Origin: Streptomyces sp. GS7 | GTDB lineage: Bacteria; Actinomycetota; Actinomycetes; Streptomycetales; Streptomycetaceae | Reading direction: 5' to 3' | DNA: 64,000 nt | Assembly (NCBI RefSeq): GCF_009834125.1 | Contig: NZ_CP047146.1 | Location: forward strand, 7,968,501-8,032,500 | Part shown: positions 9,899-18,329 of the stretch, piece by piece | Layout of the letters: each line of letters begins with the position of its first letter | Position numbering within the stretch: the first letter of the stretch is position 1 | The notes under the pieces: model-generated | Database searches by the model: none | The model's input: the letters and a program-made list of their open reading frames with translations, nothing else | Told to the model about the DNA's origin: nothing | Program-made: the position numbers and the translations under genes

Positions 9899-10882
9899 TC
9901 AGCGGCGCCGTGGTGCCAGGTCGGCCACCCGGCCGCCCGGCCCGTCCGCGAGCGAGCCCGCGGAACGCAGCTGCGGGGCACCGGCCGCACCACCCGGGTG
10001 GCTGCGCCGCTGGCCCGGCAGCGGCACGTCCCGCCGCGGGCCCCGGCGCTCCGGCGGGGCGGCGTCCACGCCGGGCTGGCCCGGCCCCTGCCCGACCGGT
10101 GAGCCGCTGGCGACGGCGATCTGGACGCCCTGGTCCGCCAGCGCCTGCAACTCCGTGGCGGCCCGGTCGTCATGGGCCGGCGGCTCGTCCGTCACGAGCC
10201 GGGTGATGACGTCCGTCGGCACGGTCTGGAACATCGTGTCGGAGCCGAGCTTGGTGTGGTCGGCGAGCACCACCACCTCCCCCGCCGCCTGCACCAGCGC
10301 CCGGTCGACGCTGGCGGAGAGCATGTTGGAGGTGGACAGCCCGCGCTCCGCGGTCAGGCCGCTGCCCGACAGGAAGGCACGCGAGACCCGCAGCCCTTGG
10401 AGCGACTGCTCAGCCCCGCTGCCGACCAGCGCGTAGTTGGAACCGCGCAGGGTCCCGCCGGTCATCACCACCTCCACCCGGTTGGCATGGGCCAACGCCT
10501 GGGCGACCAGCAGGGAGTTGGTGACGACGGTCAGGCCGGGGACCCGGGCGAGCCGGCGGGCCAGCTCCTGGGTGGTCGTCCCGGCGCCGACGACGATGGC
10601 TTCGCCTTCTTCGACGAAGCCCGCAGCGAGGTCGGCGATGGCCGTCTTCTCCGCGGTCGCGAGGTGGGACTTCTGCGGGAAGCCGGACTCCCGGGTGAAG
10701 CCACCCGGTAGGACCGCACCGCCGTGCCGGCGGTCGAGCAGTCCCTCCGCCTCCAGCGCCCGCACGTCGCGCCGTACGGTTACTTCAGAGGTCTGGACGA
10801 CGCGGGCGAGCTCCCGGAGCGACACGGCTCCGTTCGCACGCACCATTTCTAGGATCAATTGGCGACGTTCTGCAGCGAACAC
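9899..10882 (-). CDS. DeoR/GlpR-family transcriptional regulator
   Basis: 327 residues. The N-terminal DeoR winged helix-turn-helix (LRELARVVQTSEVTVRRDVR) spans about residues 20-60. It is followed by the sugar-phosphate-sensing DeoRC domain, with GAGTTTQEL and the effector-site stretches VVTNSLLVA and VMTGGTLRG. The last 60 or so residues are a Pro/Arg/Gly-rich tail not typical of the family. The start is the GTG at 10880-10882; the next in-frame start would cut the HTH. Such regulators respond to phosphorylated sugars. No target can be assigned from position: its neighbours are a TetR gene and, 380 bp upstream, lpdA. It is one possible but unproven regulator for nucleoside genes nearby. Confidence 0.92.
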   Translation of the reverse strand: MFAAERRQLILEMVRANGAVSLRELARVVQTSEVTVRRDVRALEAEGLLDRRHGGAVLPGGFTRESGFPQKSHLATAEKTAIADLAAGFVEEGEAIVVGAGTTTQELARRLARVPGLTVVTNSLLVAQALAHANRVEVVMTGGTLRGSNYALVGSGAEQSLQGLRVSRAFLSGSGLTAERGLSTSNMLSASVDRALVQAAGEVVVLADHTKLGSDTMFQTVPTDVITRLVTDEPPAHDDRAATELQALADQGVQIAVASGSPVGQGPGQPGVDAAPPERRGPRRDVPLPGQRRSHPGGAAGAPQLRSAGSLADGPGGRVADLAPRRR

Positions 10883-11262
10883 GAAACTGACAGTAACGCC
10901 AACGACCGTCTGTTTTCAGCAGGTTGCACCAATTAACGGAAGTTGTTCACACGGCACCGCATCACGTGATATGCGGCATGCACATGCTGTGCCCCGACAC
11001 CCTGCCTACCCAAACGTGCTCGATGCCTGGTCAGTTACGCTCCCGGGCGGACGAGCAGGGCCCCCGGAGAGAGGTTGCCCGATCCTGACCATGCAGGACC
11101 GTTTCACCCCAAGTGCCCACCGGGGGCACAAATATTCCATGCTGTTCCGTGCGCCGCTCACCCGCCCGGCGCCCTTCCGCTGCCCGCCGTACGGGCGGTT
11201 CGCCGGGGCCGGTTCGCCGGGCCGAGGTCGGGGTCGGGGTGGGGGTCGGGGTCGGACAGTCC
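10883..11262. other. 380-bp intergenic region upstream of the deoR-type gene
   Basis: No gene is supported. The part next to the DeoR-type gene (10883-10960) is unusually AT-rich for this genome and should hold its promoter. The far end, next to lpdA, is a G-run block that is annotated separately. Confidence 0.4.
11230..11251 (+). repeat. G-quadruplex-type G-run block
   Basis: Four G-runs (11230-11233, 11236-11239, 11241-11245, 11248-11251) are separated by loops of one or two bases. The block starts 11 bp beyond the lpdA stop codon. The G-rich strand is the plus strand, so it is the template-complement of the lpdA 3-prime end. Confidence 0.7.
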
Positions 11263-12708
11263 CTACTCGCTGGCGGCCTTGCGGGTGTGGAGCTGGCGGG
11301 CGACCTCGGCGATCGATCCGGACAGCGACGGGTAGACCGTGAAGGCGCTGGCGATCTGCTCGACGGTCAGGTTGTTGTCGACCGCGATCGAGATCGGGTG
11401 GATCAGTTCACTGGCGCGCGGCGAGACGACCACGCCGCCGACGACGATGCCCGTACCGGGGCGGCAGAACAGCTTCACGAAGCCGTCGCGGATGCCCTGC
11501 ATCTTGGCGCGCGGGTTGCGCAGCAGCGGGAGCTTGACCACCCGGGCGTCGATCACGCCGCCGTCGACGTCGGCCTGGGAGTAGCCGACGGTGGCGATCT
11601 CGGGATCGGTGAAGACGTTCGCGGAGACCGTCTTGAGGTTCAGCGGCGTGACCGCGTCGCCGAGGAAGTGGTACATCGCGATCCGCCCCTGCATGGCGGC
11701 GACCGACGCCAGCGCGAAGACGCCGGTGCAGTCGCCCGCGGCGTACACCCCGGGAGCCGTGGTCCGCGAGACCTTGTCGGTCCAGACGTGGCCGGAGTCC
11801 TTCAGCTTCACCCCGGCCGCCTCCAGTCCGATCCCCTCCGTGTTGGGGATGGAGCCGACCGCCATCAGGCAGTGCGTACCGGAGATCGTCCGGCCGTCCG
11901 CGAGGGTGACCTCGACGCGGTCGCCCACCCGCTTGGCGGACTGCGCGCGGGAGCGCGCCATGACGTTCATGCCGCGGCGGCGGAAGACGTCCTCCAGCAC
12001 GGCGGCGGCGTCCGGGTCCTCGCCCGGCAGCACCCGGTCGCGGGAGGAGACGAGGGTGACGCGGGAGCCGAGCGCCTGGTAGGCACCGGCGAACTCGGCT
12101 CCGGTGACACCGGAGCCGACCACGATGAGTTCCTCGGGCAGCTCCGTGAGGTCGTAGACCTGCGTCCAGTTCAGGATCCGCTCGCCGTCGGGGAGCGCGT
12201 CGGGGATCTCGCGCGGGTGCGCGCCGGTGGCGATCAGCACGGCGTCGGCGATCAGCGCCTCGGACGTGCCGTCGGCGGCGGTGACCGTGACCTTCCGCGA
12301 GCCGTCCGGCGCCTGGCCCGGCTCCAGCCGGCCGCGACCGCGCATGACCCGGCCGCCGGCCCGCGTGACGGAGGCGGTGATGTCGTGCGACTGGGCGAGC
12401 GCCAGCCGCTTCACGCGTCGGTTGACCTTGCCGAGGTCGACGCCGACGACCCGCGCCGGACGCTCCTTGTAGGGGGTGTCGTCCTCGACCCTGATGCCGA
12501 GCTCCTCGTACGAGGAGTCGAAGTTCGTCATCACCTCGGCCGTGGCGATGAGGGTCTTCGACGGGACGCAGTCGGTCAGCACCGACGCTCCACCCAGACC
12601 GTCGCAGTCGACGACGGTCACCTCCGCGCCGAGCGAGGCGCCCACCAGGGCCGCTTCGTATCCGCCGGGTCCGCCACCGATGATCACGATCCGAGTCACG
12701 TACTCCAT
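11263..12708 (-). CDS. lpdA: LpdA-type NAD(P)H quinone reductase (flavoprotein disulfide reductase family)
   Basis: 481 residues with an N-terminal FAD-binding motif (IIGGGPGGYEAA, about 8-19), a second NAD(P)-binding motif (VVGSGVTGAEFAGA), the FAD motif YAAGDCTG and a C-terminal dimerisation domain. The usual redox pair CxxxxC is not intact: the sequence is SVLTDC, leaving a single cysteine, and the C-terminal catalytic His-Pro is followed by Ile rather than forming the normal His-Glu dyad region. Mycobacterial LpdA (Rv3303c) also lacks classical lipoamide dehydrogenase residues and acts as a quinone reductase, so that activity is the best call. The start is the ATG at 12706-12708; a GTG three codons downstream is possible. 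Confidence 0.88.
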   Translation of the reverse strand: MEYVTRIVIIGGGPGGYEAALVGASLGAEVTVVDCDGLGGASVLTDCVPSKTLIATAEVMTNFDSSYEELGIRVEDDTPYKERPARVVGVDLGKVNRRVKRLALAQSHDITASVTRAGGRVMRGRGRLEPGQAPDGSRKVTVTAADGTSEALIADAVLIATGAHPREIPDALPDGERILNWTQVYDLTELPEELIVVGSGVTGAEFAGAYQALGSRVTLVSSRDRVLPGEDPDAAAVLEDVFRRRGMNVMARSRAQSAKRVGDRVEVTLADGRTISGTHCLMAVGSIPNTEGIGLEAAGVKLKDSGHVWTDKVSRTTAPGVYAAGDCTGVFALASVAAMQGRIAMYHFLGDAVTPLNLKTVSANVFTDPEIATVGYSQADVDGGVIDARVVKLPLLRNPRAKMQGIRDGFVKLFCRPGTGIVVGGVVVSPRASELIHPISIAVDNNLTVEQIASAFTVYPSLSGSIAEVARQLHTRKAASE

Positions 12709-12848
12709 TGTCCCGCACGCCCGTACGTACCTCTCGCCCGGGGGCGCGGACCCCGCCGGGCGGGCGCCGGTCCGTGCTCTCGACAGCCCCGTCGTACGAA
12801 CCTCCGGTACCACGAGCCCATCGAGGAACCTCCCGTACCCTCGGAAGC

Positions 12849-13286
12849 ATGTCGCTCTACGCCGCGTACGCCGGCAACCTCGACGCGCGGCTGATGTCCC
12901 GCCGCGCACCGCACTCGCCGCTGCGCGGCACCGGCTGGCTCAACGGCTGGCGGCTCACGTTCGGCGGCGAGCAGATGGGCTGGGAGGGCGCCCTGGCGAC
13001 GGTCGTCGAGGACCCCGGCTCCCAGCTCTTCGTCGCGCTCTACGACATCGCCCCGATGGACGAGGAGTCGATGGACCGCTGGGAGGGCGTCGGCCTGGAC
13101 ATCTACCGCCGCATGCGGGTCCGGGTGCACACCCTCGACGGCGACGAGGCCGCCTGGATCTACGTCCTCAACGGCTACGAGGGCGGCCTCCCCTCGGCCC
13201 GCTACCTGGGCGAGATCGCCGACGCCGCGGAGTCCGCCGGCGCCCCGCACGACTATGTGATGGAGATCCGCAAGCGGCCCTGCTGA
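12849..13286 (+). CDS. Gamma-glutamylcyclotransferase-like (GGCT/AIG2-fold) protein
   Basis: 145 residues starting YAAYAGNLD, the characteristic first strand and substrate loop of the GGCT-like fold (normally YxSN or similar). A central acidic region [16 protein letters not shown] contains the likely catalytic glutamate, and the [12 protein letters not shown] segment is typical of the second half. Such proteins cyclise gamma-glutamyl amines or peptides; the substrate here is unknown. It diverges from lpdA with about 140 bp between the starts. The ATG at 12849 gives a full-length domain. A role in glutathione turnover is unlikely, as actinomycetes use mycothiol. Confidence 0.85.
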   Translation: MSLYAAYAGNLDARLMSRRAPHSPLRGTGWLNGWRLTFGGEQMGWEGALATVVEDPGSQLFVALYDIAPMDEESMDRWEGVGLDIYRRMRVRVHTLDGDEAAWIYVLNGYEGGLPSARYLGEIADAAESAGAPHDYVMEIRKRPC

Positions 13287-13430
13287 CGGGCCCGCGGACG
13301 CCGCCGCCGACCGGGGCCGGGTGCGGCCCCGCCGGCCGGGCGCCCGTCTGCGCCTCGCGCACCGCACCGCGCCGCACCCCGTTTGGCAGAAGCCACAACC
13401 ACCCGTTCCCAGCGCCGTGGGCACCGACAT

Positions 13431-13442
13431 CTACGCGCGTAG
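13431..13442. promoter_or_regulatory. Perfect CTACGCGCGTAG operator in front of punA
   Basis: A 12-bp perfect palindrome, 25 bp upstream of the punA GTG. A -10-like TACCCT lies at 13455-13460, seven bases before the GTG, suggesting a leaderless transcript; the expected -35 hexamer (13432-13437) lies inside the palindrome, so binding should repress. The same sequence occurs in front of deoC, add and the nucleoside ABC operon. Confidence 0.8.
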
Positions 13443-13467
13443 GGGATTACCGGCTACCCTCGTCCGC

Positions 13468-14283
13468 GTGAACGCATCTGTTACCCCGGACATCGACCCG
13501 CAGGGCGCCGCCGACGCCGCAGCCGCCCGCCTCCGCGAGCTCACCGGCGCCGAGAGCCACGACGTCGCCCTGGTCATGGGCTCCGGTTGGGCCCCGGCCG
13601 CCGAGGCCCTGGGCGCGCCCGAGCACGAATTCCCCGTCACCGAGCTGCCCGGCTTCCCGCCGCCCGCCGTCGCCGGCCACGGCGGCAAGATCCGCTCGTA
13701 CCGGATCGGCGAGAAGCGCGCCCTGGTCTTCCTCGGCCGCACCCACTACTACGAGGGCCGCGGCGTCGCCGCCGTCGCGCACGGCGTCCGCACCGCCGTC
13801 GCCGCCGGCTGCAAGACCGTCGTCCTCACCAACGGCTGCGGCGGCCTGCGCGACGGTATGCGCCCCGGCCAGCCGGTCCTGATCAGCGACCACCTCAACC
13901 TCACCGCCACCTCCCCCATCATCGGCGCGAACTTCGTCGACCTGACGGACCTGTACTCGCCGCGGCTGCGCGCGCTGTGCAAGGAGGTCGACCCGAGCCT
14001 GGAGGAGGGCGTCTACGTCCAGTTCCCCGGCCCGCACTACGAGACCCCGGCCGAGATCAAGATGATCCGCACCCTGGGCGCCGACCTCGTCGGCATGTCC
14101 ACGGTCCTGGAGGCCATCGCCGCCCGCGAGGCCGGCGCCGAGGTGCTGGGCCTGTCGCTGGTGACGAACCTCGCCGCCGGCATGACGGGCGAGCCGCTCA
14201 ACCACGAAGAGGTGCTCCAGGCCGGCCGCGACTCCGCGACCCGGATGGGCGCGCTGCTCGGCCAGGTCCTCGCCAAGATCTAG
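13468..14283 (+). CDS. punA: Purine nucleoside phosphorylase
   Basis: Cleaves inosine, guanosine and their deoxy forms with phosphate to a base and (deoxy)ribose-1-phosphate. The 271 residues fit the trimeric PNP family: the phosphate loop LVMGSGW near 30-36, [10 protein letters not shown] in the middle, the family signature [12 protein letters not shown] and the base-binding region TNLAAGM. The start is the GTG at 13468-13470. The -10-like TACCCT seven bases upstream suggests a leaderless mRNA. An upstream palindrome shared with other nucleoside genes is probably its operator. The phosphosugar mutase follows after 139 bp and would convert the released pentose-1-phosphate to the 5-phosphate. 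Confidence 0.96.
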   Translation: MNASVTPDIDPQGAADAAAARLRELTGAESHDVALVMGSGWAPAAEALGAPEHEFPVTELPGFPPPAVAGHGGKIRSYRIGEKRALVFLGRTHYYEGRGVAAVAHGVRTAVAAGCKTVVLTNGCGGLRDGMRPGQPVLISDHLNLTATSPIIGANFVDLTDLYSPRLRALCKEVDPSLEEGVYVQFPGPHYETPAEIKMIRTLGADLVGMSTVLEAIAAREAGAEVLGLSLVTNLAAGMTGEPLNHEEVLQAGRDSATRMGALLGQVLAKI

Positions 14284-14422
14284 CCGGAACCGGCCCGGAG
14301 ACCTCCGGCGGCGGCAGAATCCAGCTGCCGGCGGGGGCCGGGCACGGGCCGGCGGCCGCCGCCCGCGGGGCCGGCCGGACCGTACGCAACCCCCACAACG
14401 CATCCACAGGCAGGAGCATCAC

Positions 14423-16105
14423 GTGGCTACCGTTCCCGCGGAGCTGATCAGCCGGGCCCAGGCGTGGCTGGCCGAGGACCCCGACCCGGAGACCCGGGAC
14501 GAGCTCGCCAAGCTGATCGAGGCGGAGGATCTCGACGAGTTGGCGGGGCGGTTCGCCGGCACTCTCCAGTTCGGCACCGCCGGGCTGCGCGGCGAGCTGG
14601 GCGCCGGTCCGATGCGGATGAACCGCGCCGTGGTCATCCGGGCGGCGGCCGGGCTCGCGGCGTACCTGAAGGACAGCGGGCAGGGGGATGGCCTCGTCGT
14701 CGTCGGCTACGACGCCCGCTACAAGAGCGCCGACTTCGCGCGGGACACCGCCGCGGTCATGGTCGGTGCGGGTCTGCGCGCCGCGGTCCTGCCCCGCCCG
14801 CTGCCCACCCCCGTGCTGGCCTTCGCCATCCGGCACCTGGGCGCGGTCGCCGGCGTCGAGGTGACCGCCAGCCACAACCCGCCGCGGGACAACGGCTACA
14901 AGGTCTACCTGGGCGACGGCTCGCAGATCGTGCCGCCCGCGGACGCCGGGATCGCCGAGCGGATCGCCGCGGTCCGGTCGCTGGCCGACGTGCCGCGCCC
15001 GGAGGCGGGCTGGGAGACCCTCGACGAGGCCGTGCTGACCGCCTATCTGGAGCGTACGGACGCGGTGCTGACGCCCGGGTCGGCCCGGGACATCGGCGTC
15101 GTCTACACGCCGATGCACGGCGTCGGCCGGGACACCCTGGTCGCCGCCTTCGCGCGCGCCGGCTTCCCGGCCCCCGCGGTCGTCGCCGAACAGGCCGAGC
15201 CCGACCCGGACTTCCCGACGGTCGCCTTCCCCAACCCGGAGGAGCCGGGCGCGATGGACCTCGCGTTCGCCACCGCCCGCTCCCGGGCCCCGGGCAGCGT
15301 CGACATCGTCATCGCCAACGACCCGGACGCGGACCGCTGCGCCGTCGCCGTGCCCGCCCCCGGTACGCCGGAGGGCTGGCGGATGCTGCGCGGCGACGAG
15401 GTCGGCGCGCTGCTGGCCGCGCACCTGGTCCGCAAGGGCGCCACGGGCACGTTCGCGACGACGATCGTCTCCTCCCAGCTGATGTCCCGTATCGCGGCGG
15501 GCGCCTCGCTCCCCTACGAGGAGACGCTGACCGGCTTCAAGTGGCTGGCCCGCGCCGACGGCCTGCGCTACGCCTACGAGGAGGCGCTGGGCTACTGCGT
15601 CGACCCCGAGGGCGTCCGCGACAAGGACGGCATCACCGCCGCGCTGCTGATCACCGAGCTGGCCGCGGAGCTGAAGCAGGCCGGGCGCGGCCTGGCCGAC
15701 CTCCTCGACGAACTGGCCGTGGAGTTCGGCCTGCACGCCACCGACCAGCTCTCGGTGCGGGTCGAGGACCTGTCGCTGATCGCCGGTGCGATGCGCCGGC
15801 TGCGCGAGCAGCCGCCTACGGCGCTGGCCGGCCTGGCGGTGACCCGGGCGGACGACCTGAACGAGGGCAGCGCCGCCCTCCCGCCGACCGACGGGCTGCG
15901 CTACTACCTGGCGGGCGCGCCGGCGGACGGCATCGAGGCGGCCCGGGTCGTGGTCCGGCCCAGCGGCACCGAGCCCAAGCTCAAGTGCTACCTGGAGGTC
16001 GTGGTGCCGGTGGCCGACGCGGCGGCGCTGCCCGGCGCCCGGACGACGGCCGCGGCGGCGCTGGCCGCCATCAAGAAGGACGTGTCGGCGGCGGCCGGGA
16101 TCTGA
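14423..16105 (+). CDS. Phosphohexo/phosphopentomutase (alpha-D-phosphohexomutase family)
   Basis: 560 residues. The active-site phosphoserine loop is TASHNPPRDNGYK, the metal-binding loop is NDPDADRC, the sugar-binding loop is near EEALGYC and the phosphate-binding loop is RPSGTEPKLK. The family interconverts sugar-1- and sugar-6- (or 5-) phosphates. Homologues are usually labelled phosphomannomutase, but the position directly behind punA and in a neighbourhood of deoC, deoA, add and cdd makes phosphopentomutase activity on ribose-1-P and deoxyribose-1-P the better inference. The start is the GTG at 14423 behind CAGGAG (14411-14416). It ends before a strong terminator. Confidence 0.9.
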   Translation: MATVPAELISRAQAWLAEDPDPETRDELAKLIEAEDLDELAGRFAGTLQFGTAGLRGELGAGPMRMNRAVVIRAAAGLAAYLKDSGQGDGLVVVGYDARYKSADFARDTAAVMVGAGLRAAVLPRPLPTPVLAFAIRHLGAVAGVEVTASHNPPRDNGYKVYLGDGSQIVPPADAGIAERIAAVRSLADVPRPEAGWETLDEAVLTAYLERTDAVLTPGSARDIGVVYTPMHGVGRDTLVAAFARAGFPAPAVVAEQAEPDPDFPTVAFPNPEEPGAMDLAFATARSRAPGSVDIVIANDPDADRCAVAVPAPGTPEGWRMLRGDEVGALLAAHLVRKGATGTFATTIVSSQLMSRIAAGASLPYEETLTGFKWLARADGLRYAYEEALGYCVDPEGVRDKDGITAALLITELAAELKQAGRGLADLLDELAVEFGLHATDQLSVRVEDLSLIAGAMRRLREQPPTALAGLAVTRADDLNEGSAALPPTDGLRYYLAGAPADGIEAARVVVRPSGTEPKLKCYLEVVVPVADAAALPGARTTAAAALAAIKKDVSAAAGI

Positions 16106-16162
16106 GCGGCCGCACACCGTACGGCCTGTCCGACCCCGACCCCTCAGGACAGGCACTGAGTG

Positions 16163-16190
16163 AGGGCCGGGCTCCCGCGAGCCCGGCCCT
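16163..16190 (+). terminator. Terminator after the punA-mutase operon
   Basis: A perfect 12-bp GC-rich stem (16163-16174 with 16179-16190) with the 4-nt loop CCGC lies about 55 bp after the mutase stop codon. It lacks a T-run, as is common in Streptomyces. Confidence 0.8.
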
Positions 16191-16307
16191 TACGGGTGAC
16201 AGCCCTACTGCACCTGTCGCAGCTCTCCACGACGGTGCGGGCCGGAGCGCGGAACCCTGGAGCCGGACGTTCCCCGTGCCCGGTTCCCGTCCTCCAGGAG
16301 TTGCGCC

Positions 16308-17519
16308 GTGCCCACGACCGCACCCCCGCCGGCCGCCACCCCGGCGCCCCCGGGGCCGCCGCCGTCCCGGCGGCACGAGACGGCCGGCGCCCTGGCCGCG
16401 GCGCTCCGCAGAGCCACGCCCGCGCTGCTCGGCTACGCCGCCGTCCGGGCCCTGGGGACCCTCGTCCTGATGAAGTGGGCGCACTCCCGGCACCACGGGC
16501 TGTGGCCGCTGCTGGCCACCCAGTGGGACTCGGGCTGGTACCTGGGCATCGCCGGCCACGGCTACGAGCACACCCTCGGCCACGACTTCCACGAGAACAA
16601 CCTCGCCTTCTTCCCTCTCTACCCGGTGCTCATCAAGGCCGTCGCCGCGGTCACGCCCGGCTCCCGGGCGACGGCCGGGCTGCTGATCGCCGTCGGCTGC
16701 TCGCTGCTCGCGGCGTGGGGGGTCTTCGCGGTCGGCGACCGGCTCCACGGGCGCCGGGTCGGCACCGTCCTGGCGGTCCTGTGGGGCGCCGCCCCGGTCG
16801 CCGTGATCGAGTGGATGGGCTACACGGAGTCGCTGTTCACGGCGCTGGCCGCCTGGTCGCTGTACGCGGTGCTGAAGGGGCGCTGGCTCGCGGCCGGCGG
16901 CCTCGCGCTGCTCGCCGGCGTGACCCGCCCCACCGGCCTCGCGCTCGCCGCGGCGGTCTCGCTGTGCGCGCTGCTCGCCCTCCGGCGGCGGCCCGGCGGT
17001 GCGGCGGCCGCCGCACCCGCCCCCCGGCTGCTCGCCGCGGCCCTCCTCGCGCCGCTCGGCTGGCTCGGCTACGTCGGCTGGGTGGGGCTGCGACTCGGCC
17101 GCGCCGACGGCTACTTCGCGGTCCAGAAGATGTGGCACAACGAGTGGGACGGCGGCGTCGAGACGCTGCGCTCGCTCCGCTCGATCCTCGGCTACCAGGC
17201 CCGGCCGCAGCTGTTCTACGTGGTGATCTCGCTGGTGCTGATCGGGTCGGGCGTGCTGTACGTGCTGTGCGTGGCCGACCGGCAGCCGCTGCCGCTGCTG
17301 GTGTTCAGCGGTGTACTGCTGGCGATCGTGCTGGGCAGCGGCGGGGTGTACTTCCCGCGCGCCCGCTTCCTGCTGCCCGGTTTCCCGCTGCTGCTGCCGC
17401 TGGCCCGCGGGATCGTCCGGGCGCGGCGCCGGACGGCCGTACTGGCGCTGGGCGGTGCGGCGTTGGCGTCCGCCTACGTGGGCGCGTACATGATGCTGGT
17501 GTACACGGGCGCGCCGTAG
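16308..17519 (+). CDS. Polytopic PIG-V-like mannosyltransferase family protein
   Basis: 403 residues with about nine or ten hydrophobic segments from residue 35 to the end. The N-terminal extracytoplasmic loop has QWDSGWYLGIAGHGY, with the acidic residue expected for GT-C glycosyltransferases of the PIG-V family, which take mannose from polyprenyl-phosphate-mannose. FFPLYPVLIK and GYTESLFTALAAWSLY are also typical. It probably mannosylates a lipid or a secreted protein at the outer face of the membrane. The start is the GTG at 16308, after a terminator, so it is a separate transcription unit. It converges on the PH-domain gene with only 18 bp between stops. Confidence 0.82.
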   Translation: MPTTAPPPAATPAPPGPPPSRRHETAGALAAALRRATPALLGYAAVRALGTLVLMKWAHSRHHGLWPLLATQWDSGWYLGIAGHGYEHTLGHDFHENNLAFFPLYPVLIKAVAAVTPGSRATAGLLIAVGCSLLAAWGVFAVGDRLHGRRVGTVLAVLWGAAPVAVIEWMGYTESLFTALAAWSLYAVLKGRWLAAGGLALLAGVTRPTGLALAAAVSLCALLALRRRPGGAAAAAPAPRLLAAALLAPLGWLGYVGWVGLRLGRADGYFAVQKMWHNEWDGGVETLRSLRSILGYQARPQLFYVVISLVLIGSGVLYVLCVADRQPLPLLVFSGVLLAIVLGSGGVYFPRARFLLPGFPLLLPLARGIVRARRRTAVLALGGAALASAYVGAYMMLVYTGAP

Positions 17520-17537
17520 CCGGCGGGCCCGGCGCCG

Positions 17538-18164
17538 CTACAGGGCCAGCATCACCGCGAGCCCCACCGCGCCGGCCACGCTCGGCGCGATGACCGCGTA
17601 CGCCCAGCGCACCTCCGGTTCGCCCTGCGCGCTCTCGCGGTGGGCCGCGCGTTCCCTGATCTCGCGCAGCTCCTCCAGGGCCTGGTCAGCCATCGCGCGC
17701 GGCGCCGGACCGGCGTCCGCCTGGAGACCGAAGCGGGGCCGGGCCGGGCCCGCGCCGCGGGCCGGCTGCCGGGCGGCCTTCTTGCGCTGGCGCAGCGAGA
17801 CCGGGATGGCCCAGAGCTGGTACTTGCCGCCACCGGTGAACACCTCGGCGGAGAAGGTCGCCCGCAGCTCCTCGACGGCGGACCAGGGCAGCGTGATCGT
17901 ACGGAACGGGTTGCGCACCGTCAGCCGGTCCTCGCCCGCCCTGACCAGGGGCCGCAGCGTGAAGGCGACGACCAGCGGCACACCGAGGAGGAGGACGAAG
18001 ACCGCGGTGAGCTTGGTGTGGACGGTGCCGCGCAGCACCGCGTCGGCGCCGAGCCAGAGGCCGAGCAGGAGGAGCAGCGCGCCGCCGGCCAGGGCCGCGG
18101 GCGAGCGGTAGCTGCGCTCCGCGTACTGCTGCTGGGACGGGGTGGACCGGTCCGGACTCGTCAT
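17538..18164 (-). CDS. Membrane protein with bacterial PH domain
   Basis: 208 residues. Two adjacent membrane segments (about 24-42 and 52-71) precede a bacterial pleckstrin-homology domain of the bPH6 type, recognisable by RLTVRNPFRTITLPWSAVEEL and the following strands (about 78-125). A short coiled segment rich in Glu/Arg (LEELREIRERAAHRES) and a final hydrophobic segment at about 188-207 follow. The function of this family in actinomycetes is not established. The start is the ATG at 18162-18164. The gene diverges from deoC, and the intergenic region holds the deoC operator. Confidence 0.85.
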   Translation of the reverse strand: MTSPDRSTPSQQQYAERSYRSPAALAGGALLLLLGLWLGADAVLRGTVHTKLTAVFVLLLGVPLVVAFTLRPLVRAGEDRLTVRNPFRTITLPWSAVEELRATFSAEVFTGGGKYQLWAIPVSLRQRKKAARQPARGAGPARPRFGLQADAGPAPRAMADQALEELREIRERAAHRESAQGEPEVRWAYAVIAPSVAGAVGLAVMLAL

Positions 18165-18304
18165 GCCGCCGATTCTGCCCGACTGTCCGGATGGCGGACA
18201 TTGCGTTACGGCATCGGTCATTGCGTTACCGCATCGATGGCGGCGCGCCGGGGCCGTACACCGGCGGCCGCGCATTCCGGTCGGGACGGGGGGCTGGCAT
18301 GTCG

Positions 18305-18316
18305 CTACGCGCGTAG
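18305..18316. promoter_or_regulatory. Perfect CTACGCGCGTAG operator in front of deoC
   Basis: The perfect 12-bp palindrome sits directly upstream of a -10-like TATGCT (18318-18323), which is six bases before the deoC GTG. The site would lie between -35 and -10 of a leaderless promoter. Confidence 0.82.
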
Positions 18317-18329
18317 ATATGCTCCCCTC

